This document shows, in pieces, positions 1 through 12,981 of a stretch of DNA of 64,000 bases. A program made the position numbers and the translations under genes. Within the stretch, counting starts at the first letter, position 1; each line of letters opens with the position of its first letter. Under the pieces are notes generated by a model. That model ran no database searches. It had not been told where the DNA came from and worked only from the letters and a program-made list of their open reading frames with translations. Source of the DNA: Aptenodytes patagonicus (Eukaryota > Chordata > Aves > Sphenisciformes > Spheniscidae); contig NC_134951.1 of NCBI RefSeq assembly GCF_965638725.1, forward strand, positions 103,439,811-103,503,810. The letters are read 5' to 3'.

Positions 1-1386
1 TCTACACTGAAAAAACTAGATATCAATTTGTCCAATGGCTTTTACTACACAATTTCTTAATTAGCTTGGGATCCATGTGACCTAAAAGTTAGTTCCTGGA
101 AAATACTGAAAGAAGTTCACGAAAGTCTTTCACTTTAATTCATTTTATGCAATGGTACTTACACATCAGGATTGTTATACCTGCATGGAATAGCCTGCAA
201 TATACACAACCCGACATCTTCATTTAAAAACCCATTTGAAAGCAAGTGGGATGCAGATGCTGTTCTCCCTTATATGACACCAGCACAATTCCACTGGAAT
301 TCAGAATATTCTGGTGTAAAGGCACAGCCAAAATTCATGCAGAACTCTTGAGCAGCTGCCAAAGTCAGCTTTAGCTGGAAGGCACGGCAGCTCTTTCCCA
401 GAGGCAGCTCTCTCTGACTGCACAGATGTGTCACTGGCAGATGGGCTATGGGATGAGCAGCTGCTCCATCTGCCATGAATGGGCAGTATGAAATTTCCTG
501 ACTGGACTTCCCTCTGACAGCTGAGGTAGAAGAGTTGCTTTCTAGAACATACACCGGCATTGGTAGGAGTGCGGCTCCTTTCTTTTCTAACAGAAACACA
601 TCGCTACTCTATCCCTACTGGTCCTGAAAAATAAGACGACCTCTGTAAAAAATGAGAAATGTATTTAAATTTCCCACATACTCAAGTACTGAAGTATGAT
701 ATTCTACAACCAATCTTTGGCGATTACCACATCAAGCTTGTATCTCCACAGCATGTCTCCATTATGCTTTTCCTAACAGAGCAGGGGAAACAGCACGATC
801 TGTTCTCAGTTTCTCTTTGCCTTGGTAAAATCCCTAAGCATTTTTGCCATTACACACAAAAGTAATTTCAGGTGACTGCTTTCTATTTGCTAAGAAATGT
901 CACAAGGGCTTGCCCCATACCCTAGCTGCCTCGTCAATTCAAATTTGCCATATCAACAACACTCAACTGTGGACCTCTTCTAGAACTTATCAAGGGACTG
1001 TGGATACTTTGTCCACGGACACAAACATCAGTCAGCTAGCATGGGCAGCCAGTGCAGGTTACAGAAGAGCAAAGTACTGCGGCACATCCCCACAGCAAGG
1101 AAGCTGATGGCCAAAATTTAGTATTTGATCTAATCGTGATACCTTTTTTTTTACATATTGGCCTGCAAAGCAGAGAGGAGTGTGTTGCAGAGATCAGAAC
1201 CTAAAGATGGAATGCCATCATTACCATGATGACATTACAGCGTTACAGCAAATGCTGCAATTACAGCAAAGCCAAAACCTGGAAAAAGATCTTTCATTCT
1301 TCTTGATTACAGCTACTGACTGAGCATCTAGAAACGGTCTAAAAGCTAATAAGATTCTTAAAGGGTAAAGCAAAATAAACAGCTGC
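1..1386. other. Non-coding sequence, no supported gene
   Basis: AT-rich unique sequence. Short open frames occur on both strands, but none has splice signals, composition or family features that suggest a real protein. A possible 32-base exon on the minus strand at 163-194 was considered and is listed among the rejected items. I see no recognisable repeat before the CR1 copy that begins near 1387. Confidence 0.6.
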
Positions 1387-1770
1387 ACTGGGACTGTTTA
1401 GCCTAGAGAAGAGAAGGCTCAGGGCAGATCTTATCAATGTGTACATAAATACTTGAAGGGAGGGTGCAAAGAAGATGGAGCCAGGCTCTTTTCAGTGGTA
1501 CCCAGTTACAGGACAAGAGGCCGTGGGCACAAACTGAAACACAGGAGGTTCCCTATGAACATTAGGAAACACTTTTTTACTGTGGGGGTGACCGTGCACT
1601 GGCACAGGTTGCTGAGAAAGGTTGTGGAGTCTCCCTCTTTGGAGATATTCAAAAGCCGTCTGGCCATGGACCTTGGCAACTGGCTCTAGGTGGCCCTGCT
1701 TGAGCAGAGGGTTGGTCAAGATGACCTCCAGAGGTCCCTTCCAACCTCAACCCTTCTGTGATCCTGTGAT
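1387..1770 (+). mobile_element. CR1 LINE, 5'-truncated older copy
   Basis: This is the 3' end of a chicken-repeat-1 non-LTR retrotransposon in plus orientation. It starts in the conserved block 'ctgtttagcctagagaagag', runs through the end of ORF2 and ends in the CR1 tail around 'cccttccaacc' and 'ctgtgatcctgtgat'. The remaining reading frame (1453-1689) still shows the CR1 C-terminal pattern, with an [12 protein letters not shown] stretch, '[11 protein letters not shown]' and '[20 protein letters not shown]', but it carries many substitutions. Only the last ~380 bases are left, as expected from 5' truncation during target-primed reverse transcription. The 'gccaggctcttttcagtggt' segment differs from the other two copies here, which suggests a different, older subfamily. 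Confidence 0.96.
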
Positions 1771-4700
1771 AAATGCTAATATAAAATGCTCCTATAAAGT
1801 GCTAATGCAAACCATAGCTATTTTACTGATTGGGATACTACAACTTTATGTCAGTTCAACTTGTGTTTGTTTGTCCTAACTCATATTTCTGTCTTGTGCA
1901 GATAATTAGGTTACTAATGCAGTCTGGGCAGATACGACACTTGATGTATTCAGTACAGTAGAGATATTGCCCTCTCTTCCCTAATACAAGGAATCCTGAT
2001 GAATTGTCCCTTCTAGGGAAAGGAGCAGTTCATCCAAGCTGTCCCTTGGAATTACACCAGAGCACCCCATCTACTCCCCGGTTAGAAACTCCAACCACAG
2101 CCAATCTGTGTTAACAATGGACCTGGAAGCACTTCCCAGCTCTAAGAGTTCATTAATTCGCTTACCACTCTCCTGTGCCATATTCGAGCACCAAAAAGAG
2201 ATAAAACAGACTCAACTGCAACAGGCATTCCTACTAATCCTCATGCTGTTGGAAAGAAATAAAAATTAAGTCATTAATAAGCACACTTAGATCTAAAGAG
2301 AAACCTTTAGAAGCAGCTGGCACCCCTTTCCTACAAATACAGATATAATGCCCAAAGCTATATTTTCATACAAGAAGTAACCAACCATTGCCATTTATTC
2401 CCCACCTTATCCAGGAAGGTCACTGGTTTCATGGAGACAAAAAATCATTCATATTTTAACCTCATCAAAATTCTAATTTTGAAACTTAGCAAAAGTCTAT
2501 AAAGAATGAGGTTATATTCCATCCATTGCAAATTATCCACAAACTGTCAAGAGATCGCGTTACAATGGGCTCTCATATCCAGCTATTTTTTAGTCCTTGA
2601 GAATGTTTCTGCCATGCAGTCTATGCTGTGATGATGACATTTTTAACAGCACGCATGTGCATTCTTCAAGATGACTGGCATTGCAAACGCCCAGTTTCTT
2701 TCTGCTCATCCAAGGAGATATATCATTTCAGGAAGCGTGATTTTCACAACAGTAAATCAACTTACTTCATTTTAAATTGAAATGGATTGCTAAAAGGAAT
2801 TACTTTCAAGGAGCTGGAGGTTCAGTCCCCTTCCTGTTCACTGAAAACAGAGTTCCCTTGTTTCCCCTTCCATGAGCATGACTGTCAACCCATGACACTG
2901 CACATCACATTGCACAGTGAGCATTGCATTGTGACTCAGATACTGTCAGTGGCCACCCGCCTTCTTCAGAAGTTGAGAGTTTACTGTTAGCAAGTGAGAA
3001 TTCCCTACTTTCAGGAAGGAGTTTGTCCTAAAGACAAAAGAATAAAAGAGATACAGAGAGATCCTAATGTTCCCTTCTTGACCATGTCTGCACAGCATCA
3101 AAACTATTCATGATGAAAGAGACCCCGGGAAGATGTTTTACCCATCTTTCTCCAAAACCTCTCTTACCCTCTACCAGAACATTCCTAAGTGGCTGTAGGA
3201 GTACCTATAATCCAGTTTTGAAGGGAGCAGAGATCGCTACCTGCAGCTACACTAGTTATTTTAAGTAACACTTGCCATTTCTTAGTGGCGAGAGCGTATC
3301 TTGAGTAAGCACGTGGAAAGGGAAGACAAAGCCCTTTCCAGCTGGCATCCCCACCTCTGAAAGCTCTGAACAGAAGAAAGCAGTTTGAGACACTGATGTC
3401 TGGATGAGGTGAAAAGTGAGGTGAGCCTCTTCAGAAGAGCTGTCTCTTCATAAGGAGGACTACATGCAAAACTGCTAAAAGGTAAGAGTAACACACTTAC
3501 AATGGTAGCTGCGTATGCAAACACTTACTGAGATACTGCTTTTGTAATACAAAATACAAGAAAATACAAATCTGAGTATGATTCAAATACAAGGAAAAAT
3601 GTATTTGAATAATAATCTCTGGATTTTTAAAAAACTTCCGTAGGAACATGAGATCCCAGAGAAAAGACACCTGGCTCCAAATTTTCTCTACAGGAAGCGA
3701 TAAACCGGAGAGCTTGAATTTAATACATTGCAATTGTTTGCTTTTATGGAAATATTAGGTCATGTTCCAGATTTTTAGCTACACCTGTGAAAAGGAACCT
3801 AAGACACAAAGTTACACAGCCTCATGCACCAGTCTTTCATCACTGTCTCCTACAGTCTGGAAATGCTGGATGAAAAAAAAAAAAAAAAAAATCAAAGTGA
3901 AGTTTGGAGCAAAGGACAGCCCAGAAATGTGCAAATTACTTACAGGCAATAATTCTGAGGACAGGGCATTTTATGATGGAGATTCCATATTTTCTTTTTA
4001 TCATTAAAAAATACTACTCTGCTTGCTGATTCAGTAAGCTACTTCAAGGTAACTTGCTAGAATAGGAGGAATGCATTAAAATAAAGCTTTAATCTAGCAA
4101 ATAAACCCAGAGCAAAAGTTAAAGCCAGAAGAAAAACTACAGTCGCTATAAATGTCTAACTGGAAATACAGAATGCAACTCAGATGAGAAAGAAAGTCAG
4201 CAAATTCTTGGTCAGATCTTCAGCTGGTGAATAGGAAACATATTAACATTGAAATAAAAAAAGATGCATTGATTTACAGCTGCTGAGAGTCAGCTGTGGA
4301 TCTGACATGATAAACAAGTCTGATGGTATAAAATGGGGTCAAAGCTCTGTGCAGATAAATCTACAGAGACAGCAGTTGTTTTAAGCAGCAAAATCCAGAT
4401 TGATTGTACCTAGTCCCTGACAAAGGATCTAGGGCTTGGATCATTTAAAATTGGACTGCGGCATTATCTATTGAAACCTGGCAGTCATTTATTCCTGCCT
4501 TTTCTTAACTAGTTCTTTGGTTTCTAAACAGGAGTCTTTTAAGGGGAAGTATTCTTAGTAGAATACCTTGAGTATGGATATATTACTGTAGGTTCTAGAA
4601 AAGCCCCATTCCCAGGTGACAGCCCAGAGTGAGTCCTTTTAGTCTACTTTGTCGTTGACAAGTTTCTTATGGATACAAGGAAGCACAAGTTCCTGATCCC

Positions 4701-7700
4701 CACTGTAATCACTGGGAGTTTTGCCTTGATCAAGGCCTACACCCTTCATATGAGCTGTGTTGGTTGGGGACAGTTTGGGGGAGACTCTCATGCATGCATT
4801 AAATGACCATTCAAACTCCAAATACAAGCAGACAAAAGCAGATGTCTGTTTGGGCTGTCCTTACACATCTTTCTCTGGCAGGTGTCCCTTTCCAACATCT
4901 CTCTCCTGTTTTTCACATCCAGACCAGAAACCATCCTTAATGCCTGTGGCACAATATTTTAGGGGTTGCATTGAATTAATAGAAAAAATGATGACATGAG
5001 GAAAATGAGACCTTGCATAGGGACAATTTCTAGTTGCCCTGCTGCCAATTGCAGTAACGTAAAGTTCATTCAAAACAGTCACCGCTGCATCACCTCTGCT
5101 GCAGGGTGGCTCCTACTGCAGGAACAACTCAACTGTTGATGCAGCAGATACCAAATCATAGCTATTAATCCAAAATACTTAGAAAAACGAGCACTAAGGT
5201 CAGATTACTTTCATGTGCTGGGTTTTAAATTGTGATGATTCAGCAGCAAGCATTCAGAATCGTAAATAACACTCTCTAACAGAAACTACTTGGGCCATCT
5301 CAGGCTACATTTATGCCCACTAATGAAGAAGAATCTTAAAGCACGCACTGAAGATCTCTAGATGAGACTGTATCAGTCTGAAATCCCCTGCTAGGCTTGC
5401 AGGCAGGGAAGATGCTATAAGGCACTGTTGGGTTACAGAATTGCTGATTCTAAACAGAACAATGAGCAACACATAGATTTGAACAGGTTTTGTTGTCTAT
5501 TTCTATTTTCTGTTCTCTCGCTGATAGCTAAGGCGATTACCTTCAGGAAGAACACATACAGACTAAAAAAATATTGGTCACATTAATGACCACACACAAA
5601 CAGGGAGGGGATTAACATAATCTAATCCAATTACTCCTAAAAGCACAATAAGCAATAGACCTATATGAAAAATAGCAGTTAGAATTTTCCATAAAGGGTG
5701 CTCTTCAATATAACCACAGCCAAATGTTAGTCTGCTTCTCATTTGGTCTTAATTTCCCTGTTCAGAGTCATTATACAAACCCTGCCTGTTAAACTAACCA
5801 ATTCTCCTAAGGCTGGCTGTTTCATTTTTATAAAAGCAACAAGATTTTAAGTATTCTTGGGAGCTGCTCTCAGGAGTTAATTAGAGGGTGAGGAAATGGG
5901 AACATGCAGGCGCATGGCCTTCAGACACTGGCACAAAGAAGTATTCACTTATGATAAAAAAAACAGTTGAAGATTTGAGGTCCCTGGACTTTAAAAATAC
6001 ACACTTATATGAAAACCAGAAATGCAGACATCCCATTTGTTCAGTCAGGCAGTCTGTCTTCTTTCACGAGATATCAACAAATAACGAACATCTGGTAAGA
6101 CTGGAATTCAGTGAGCTCAGCCTATTCCTTAACTTCACAGGTGGTATACCAGTAGTACATAGACAGATGACTAGGTCAGGGACTAGGACTAGTTGCTACT
6201 TTTTCCACAGAATGAAATGGCAGAAAAATGACAAAATTTTGTCAGAATTATACTGTGCCTCTCAGGATACCCATCTCAAAGCCATTTCAGTTGTTCTGGT
6301 AGGAAGCTTGGAGTGCTGGTGTTCAGACTTCCCCATTCACTGGTGCCAGACCGGCAGCTCTCCTCTTCATGCACTGCCTTTAAGAATTTAATTCTTCTCA
6401 TTTTAATATTTTGTATGTGACTGTCACAAGCACTCAAGCACAGACCTTTGCCCCAGCACTGAAAGTGGTTACGTAGACTGTGAGATCTGCGGTGTTAACT
6501 GCCTGGCTTCAGACCACAATTCACGCTGGGATGTCAGATGTCCCCTCCTCATCCCACGTGATACGATGGCCCAAGCTGTTTCACCTATCCGTTAGATTTT
6601 GTCTTTTAAAGAAACTCTTGGAGGGGCTGAGGACCAATGAATGTTTGCAGTAGACTTAACAGTCTTCAAGTATTACAAAACTACTGTTGAAGAAGAAAGG
6701 AGTTAAGCCAAATCTAAGTGCTTTTAAAACCACACCCTTGAAAGAAAAGAATACAGCTCTCTGCTTGCAAAATAGAAACTCCATTTAACAATCCCATCAA
6801 AAATTACAACTTTGCATATTCCAAGAAGGCAGAATGGGAAAGCTTTCAAACTATATTCCAAATCCCCTGTGAGATACTGAAATCCTGTATTGCCAGTAAA
6901 GCACTAATGGGAAACGGTTCTTTTCCATGCAGATAACTTTAATAGCTGACTGTGCAAGGAGTATTAAAACACCTAGGAATTAAATGCTGAACTTTTTAGA
7001 AATTACACAAAGAAATGGAGAACCACGGAAGCAGAGCTTTCCAAGAGACTGCACCACCAAATTCTCTTAGCTCTGTGTGCTTCAGGTAAGCAAACCAATT
7101 CCAATAGTGCTAGAAGCAACATGCTTAACCCTTAGGTTGGTGGCATTTTCTATGCTGTATACCAGAAAGCAACAACTCCACCTGAACTTTGGTGAGATTG
7201 GAATTGAAATCATACCCTAGTGATGTAGGAGGCTGCAAGTCTTTTCATATGTGTGTGTGATGATGGGGAGTAAGGTTGAAGACTGATAATTTTATAGTCC
7301 TTATAAATCACTTCATTGTTGCTCTCTTCAACATATTTCCACTTAAGGGAAAATAAGCAGTTCCTGTCTGCTTTTGAGCCTCTGACAAAGTACACATTTG
7401 TGTATGCTTTTGTAATCAGTTTACCCATGAAAGTTCAGATCAGACACAACATCTGGTTTGCAGCAAGATTTTCCTTTCCAAAAGAAAAACTTAATTAGTC
7501 TATTATGAATCATTCAACAGTATTGATATTACAATCTGAGCTGAAATAAATGTCATAAAACCACCAGACAGGAAACACAACACTAATAAGAGTAGGGGAT
7601 CTAACTTTAACAATTTTTTTAAACTATTTTCATGAATGTTTGGCATTCTCAATTTTTCTGCCATCTCACCTGAATTTACACTGAGCCATCCCTTCCTTTC

Positions 7701-9172
7701 TAGCCCAGTATATTTTCCATTTGGTATCTCACTCCTAGACTGTATCAAATGGCTAGAAAGGGATAACTTCCTCTGCCTAAAGAGGTGACCTCACACTGCA
7801 TAGTCTTTACTTAGCGTAGTCCAAAGAAAGAGAAAAGTGTTTTGGATGGAGAAGGTAATTCCCACCAGAGGATCCCCCTGAAACAAGCGTTTACTAAATC
7901 TGTCCCCTAGATCATATGGCATACAACTCTCACACATGCAAGGTGATGAACAGTTTTCAAACCCCAGTGGGTGATGGGGTCACTCACCGTAATGTACTTT
8001 TTATCACTTATTATCTGGACAATATATTCTGAAAATTCATTTGATGCGTGGCTTTGGTGAAAAGTTTGCAGTTTGTGCTCCACTGCAGACTAGATGTCTG
8101 GGTAGCAAGTCAGCAAATGATATGTCAAGTTCAAAAGCTTTATCCAAATATAGCTATTAAGCATTAAAAATTGCAGTTATTGATCTGAATTATTTCAGAT
8201 TAGAGCTACGTCACACAGAAACACAGTATCAGAGCAAGGAGCTCTTAAGTTTGCCAGAGCACATGGGCCTGTTGAGACCAGTGATGTCCATTCCCAGAAC
8301 CCTCCTACCTTCCTTGAACTGAGAAAGAGAAATGCCCCAAATAGGCTTTTTTCTTTCCTTAGTCCTATAAAAAGTTGATTCTCTGGGTGTAATTTTTCCA
8401 GCTTTGGCTTTCATTTCAGGGCTTAAAACAATACTGTCTTGTCTGTGTAGGCAGCCTCTGTTTCATAAAATAATGGCAGCAAAAAATACATACGCTCTCA
8501 AGCCCAAAGTTTAAAAAAATCTTGGTAACATCCCCTTCCTTTGCCTTCCACTTCCCAAAAGAATCATTTGCTTGATGAACAAATCATAAGCTTTTTTTAA
8601 AAATCAAACGGTAGGTTTTGATCTCCTCTGGTTTTAAAACTACTCAGAAGCCAGAAGTACAGGCTTCTGAGCAGGAGCAGGAGATCTTTCCCTCACTACG
8701 GGAACACTTGTAGCAAGAGGCAGAAGCACGACTGCTGATGGATGCATGAAAATGAGTAACACTCCCCAGCAGCAGCTCTAAATCTTGTTATACTGAGGAA
8801 TGTGAGGTGACTAAAAAGAGGGCTGAAGTTACTGCCGGAGGGACTTTGCAACACAGGTGCAAACAAAATGTATTGCAAACAGCAGCACGAAGTTCATTAG
8901 CAAGGGTAATAATGGATGGGCCTCTCCCATGGCATGCCATGGAGCACATGCTGCATGCAGCAATGCTAGTAGGAAAAGTAACAGCACACTGAACTTCTCA
9001 TAAATGCACTCCACTCTGATCCAGGCACACAGGAAAGAAATTCATCTCTGACTGTGTTCCAAGTCTGGGCAAGATCTAGAGAACATCTGCCAAGATACAT
9101 TTAGCTGAAGGCTAGGGGTTTGGTGGAGCAGACAGTATCAACTTCCAGCAACGTGCAGGACTCTGGATTTAT
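1771..9172. other. Non-coding sequence, no supported gene
   Basis: About 7.4 kb of AT-rich sequence without a supported gene. The longest open frame, 5888-6391 on the plus strand (167 codons), has no start context, no domain and no recognisable family pattern, so I treat it as chance. A 19-base A run lies at 3873-3891. No RNA gene or recent mobile element was identified. Confidence 0.55.
3873..3891. repeat. Poly(A) run
   Basis: Nineteen consecutive A. No retroelement body or target-site duplication is evident next to it, so it reads as a simple homopolymer rather than a retroposon tail. Confidence 0.9.
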
Positions 9173-9204
9173 ATTTGCATGAATATACAAATATGGATTT
9201 GCAT
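9173..9204. promoter_or_regulatory. Pair of perfect POU octamer motifs
   Basis: Two exact copies of ATTTGCAT (9173-9180 and 9197-9204) lie 24 bases apart start to start, followed by a CAGCTG E-box at about 9218. ATTTGCAT is the established binding site of POU/Oct factors. Two perfect copies this close suggest a distal regulatory element, but the motif is AT-rich and can recur by chance. Function is inferred only. Confidence 0.25.
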
Positions 9205-10025
9205 TTGGAAAAAAACAGCTGTTGATTTTTGATTTTTGTATTTTTAACCTGCTTGTAAATAGATACACTTAGGTTTTGTGCACTTCATTTCTTGCATTTA
9301 TTTTAAGTGCAAGCAAGTGTTTAAGTGAGGCACAAATTAAAAGGGGGAGCGGGCTCATAAGAATGTATGTCACTTGAAGCTTGTTTTACTGAAAGTTAGC
9401 AGGACTTAAGTTCTGATGTGCTTGTCTCCTTTTGACATTGAAAACATGCCAGCACTTCCACTGCTAAGTGCCATAATGAACTGGCCTTCTATTTATTTTT
9501 TAAATTATTTTTATCGTGCACACTAGATGGTGCTCAAGTTAAAAAAAGAGTGGCAACTTCGATAAACTTTTCATGAGATTAGCAAAATACACGTTCTTCC
9601 TTTGCAGTACTTTTAACAAGAAATCAAGAAAAACTGCCTATTTACCTGGGTCTCTTCCTGACTGCTGATCATCACGCATTTTACTAAAATTGTATTTCAC
9701 TGGCTTTGTTCATAATCACTACTGATTTTTAGTTGCATATTTATGAAATTTTTGCAGTCGCTTATATCATCCTGCATTACTGAGAGCTAAACGAATTACA
9801 TGAATATAAGTACACAGCTACAAACAACATGGAAATACATTTCACCAGCCATCAGAAATTCAATATCTGTGTTCATGACAGTACTGGCTTGTGGAAATAT
9901 TTGAAAATAGAATTATTTCTTTCTCAGTGATCATATTGGATTAACCTATTAGCCTATGGAAAAGTTATCATGTTAGTTGACATTTCAAACAGATAAACTG
10001 TACCAAGTATGTCACTGACCTTTAT
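9205..10025. other. Non-coding sequence
   Basis: AT-rich unique sequence with no open frame of note. A possible 38-base minus-strand exon at 9646-9683 was considered and rejected because its acceptor is weak. Confidence 0.55.
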
Positions 10026-10095
10026 CTTAGCTGTAGTCTGAGTTTTGAGCAAATCAGGCTCTTAGCTGTAGTCTGAGTTTTGAGCAAATCAGGCT
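10026..10095. repeat. Perfect 35-bp tandem duplication
   Basis: A 35-base unit beginning 'cttagctgtagtctgag' occurs twice head to tail with no mismatch (10026-10060 and 10061-10095), and the next three bases begin a third copy. The perfect identity points to a recent local duplication, or possibly an assembly artefact. Confidence 0.95.
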
Positions 10096-12946
10096 CTTTT
10101 CAAGCAGCACGGAGAGAAAGAACTAAGTAATTCAGAGTCTGACACTGTTTAATAGGTGTCCAGTCCTGGCTGAAGAATGATAGACCCTCCTGAACTGGCA
10201 GTGATTGAACACAAGTGGTCACAATCAGACACAGATGAGAACACAAAATTGGTGAGGAGCAGACACTGACAGTAATGCTGGATTGGTCACAGGCAGAGAT
10301 ACATGCAGACATCGAATTAGTCAGAAATATATAGATGCTTGAATCTGGCTGATGACATTGATTAATTTGAGATCTTTTCTACTTTTTCAATACCTTAATA
10401 GCTCCTCATGGAAAGATACTTATTTCTGCAAGGTTAATAATACCTTAGGTAAACCCAGAGGCTAACCTGGGCTGTGGACAGATGTCCTTTTCCAGATCTA
10501 GCTGTGCAGCTGAAGATGCTACTGACCTGAGCTATTTTTCTTCCATGGCCATCAGAGGTTCTTCTCTACTCCCCTCCCTCCTTGTTAGCGGATTCACATG
10601 AATCCTCTTTCTTTCATTTCAGAAAATACCACACAGTTAAGTCTACTTTTCAGGCTAACTTTGAAGCAGAAAACAGCAGAGTCCATGCTATTCTCTCTGC
10701 TGAGAGAGGGCAGAACCCCCCAGCAGAGGATTAGTAGCAAGTAGCTGTTCCAGGGTGACATCTTCAGTCAGCATGGCTGTTTGCAAAGTGAACACCAACC
10801 CCACAGGCTTAGCCCAGTCCAGCTACCAGCTCCAGTTTTGGAAAAATGATGACAAATTATTCCAGACTTGCAAATCAATGGTCTAGGGAAAAGTAGGTAG
10901 GAAGCAAATCTAATTGAATTTTACAGTACTTCACGAATCCCCTAAACATTTGCACAAAACCTGAAAGTGATCTTGATTCTTTTCATCCAACACCTGCTGC
11001 TCTATCACAGTTCAGCATTAAAAAACAAATTACTCCAATCTGCTGGAAATAACAAAAGGCGAGAGAGTGTCAAGTGCTGTTTGCACAAAGAGAACTGCGC
11101 AAAAAAGAAGTTCATAAAATCATGAGCAAAGTTCACCTTTATCCTCTACAAATAACATTTCAACTTCTCTTTGTGTGTATAATGAAAAAAGCAATGTTTC
11201 ATCATATACAACCATCCTGTACCTTTCAGCGTATTATCCTATCTTTTTTTGCCATGAAGTGAAAAGCATTTTAAAAGCTGTGAACAGAAATCACCATGGA
11301 TTTAAATGTGGGGAGACCATTAGGAGTTAGTAACCCTCACCCGCCCCGTGATTCAGAGAAGAATACATCTTTTTCTTCCTCACATCAGATAACAGCACAC
11401 CTCTTCTGTAGAAACTAGTGACATCCTCTCCTGTGTCCATTGCTAAGAAGACCCTATATGTACTACCAGCTCTTGAATCTTTTTTTTTAATATCACAGAC
11501 ATTGCCACAAAGCTATAAATCTAAAAAGCATTTTTTAATAATTATGGGAGGATATTAGCCCTAAACTAAAGAGCTTACAGCTTAGCCGACAATCCTACTT
11601 CAGGATTCTTTGTTGCCTTCAAGAGGATTTGCACAGGTGCAGGAGTTTGACCAGAAGGCCATTTCTAGAAGCGTCATGCAACTTTAGAGATAAATTCTAC
11701 AGTTCTTATGGTGAGTGTGGGATTCTTTCAGAACATCCCCAGGCAGGATAAACTGATCTGCTGAGGAAATAATTTCTGTCTATGCAACTCCACGGTCTTA
11801 TATACTGTCACCAGATTTGAACATCCAGAGACCTGAATGGTTAAATGGGAGGTTTTTGGATCGTCTGTTTGATTCTCTTCCAGGCACAAAATGGAATTAA
11901 TTGCAGAGTAAAGCCCCCTTTTTCATTGAGGATTTTACCCATAAGAAAACAGAGGGTTGGAGTACACTGTTGCAGACAGCACTTTGCTGGGTTGTCAGGC
12001 TGTCTTTGACTTTGGTGATGTGCACCAGTGAGTTTGCACGCTGGTTTTAGAACAGTATACGTAGGTTGGCCCAGATGGGCAGAAGGCTGAAATCAAATCA
12101 GCAAAATGAAAAGAGCTAGTGAATCACATTTTCTCAAATTAACTGCTATTTAAAAATAATAAGCAACTGCAATTAATTCTCATTAGTGCATCAAGAGAAG
12201 ATGGAGAAAATCCAGAGCTAGGCAGTCACTTCATTTATATTCTTCTACTGAAATCTTTCAAATTTTATCCACACAAGCAGTAAACAGAAGAAAGCTACTC
12301 AGCATTCAAGTAGCAGGTCTAATTACAGGCTGGCAAGGCATGTGTAATAGATAGAGTCAAGCCAAACCCTAGAGCAGAACTCCTCTAAGCCTTAAGGAAG
12401 GGTAAAAAAGCCAAACATGTTGAGATTGCAAGTCTGCAGCAAGCCCCAGTCTTTGGAAGGGACAGCACAAAACCACTGGCTCCAAATACCTGAGAAACTG
12501 GGCAGGTTTAAAATATTAATCTGGACTTGAATTCTGACAATTTGGCCAATGTGCTATCTAGGCTTATTGAGCTATAAGCCCACATCAAATGTTCACTGCA
12601 CTCACCCTGATAGGTACAAATTTGTGATTTTGAAGACTATGTCATATTTCAAGTAAGATCTGAGCATACTGGATGAATCTTTATCAGCAAAGGAAAGACC
12701 AATGGAAAGGAAGGTGAAAAGGAAAGAGTAATGGAATAAAAATGGCCTTAAAGTGGAAAATGAAGAAGGGGTGAGGGAACAAAAACTTCTAGATGCTTAT
12801 AGCACCTTAACTATAATCTTCCTTGACATCATTCTGAAAAGTGAGTTAAAATTCATAGAGATTAGGGTTCAAGGAAGCAAAGTAAACATAACATGGCAGG
12901 ATTAGGGTGCCTGAGCATTGGCGAAGCAACTTAGAAGTGGAGTGGA

Positions 12947-12981
12947 TCCAAATATGCCATTAGGCTCCAAATATGCCATTA
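12947..12981. repeat. Short tandem duplication, period 19
   Basis: The 16-base string 'tccaaatatgccatta' occurs at 12947-12962 and again at 12966-12981, separated by three bases. It is a small local duplication. Confidence 0.9.

Noticed and set aside
163..194. Possible 32-nt minus-strand exon (AIPCRYNNPD) with donor GTAAGTACC
   Set aside because: Very short, beyond the candidate stop, and several such acceptor/donor pairs appear by chance in this window.
5888..6391. 167-codon plus-strand open frame
   Set aside because: Longest non-CR1 frame among the first listed, but no domain, signal or family resemblance. Expected by chance in 64 kb over six frames.
9646..9683. Possible 38-nt minus-strand exon with donor CCAG|GTAAAT
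   Set aside because: The acceptor ('aatacaattttag') is weak and the exon makes sense only with the rejected exons on either side.
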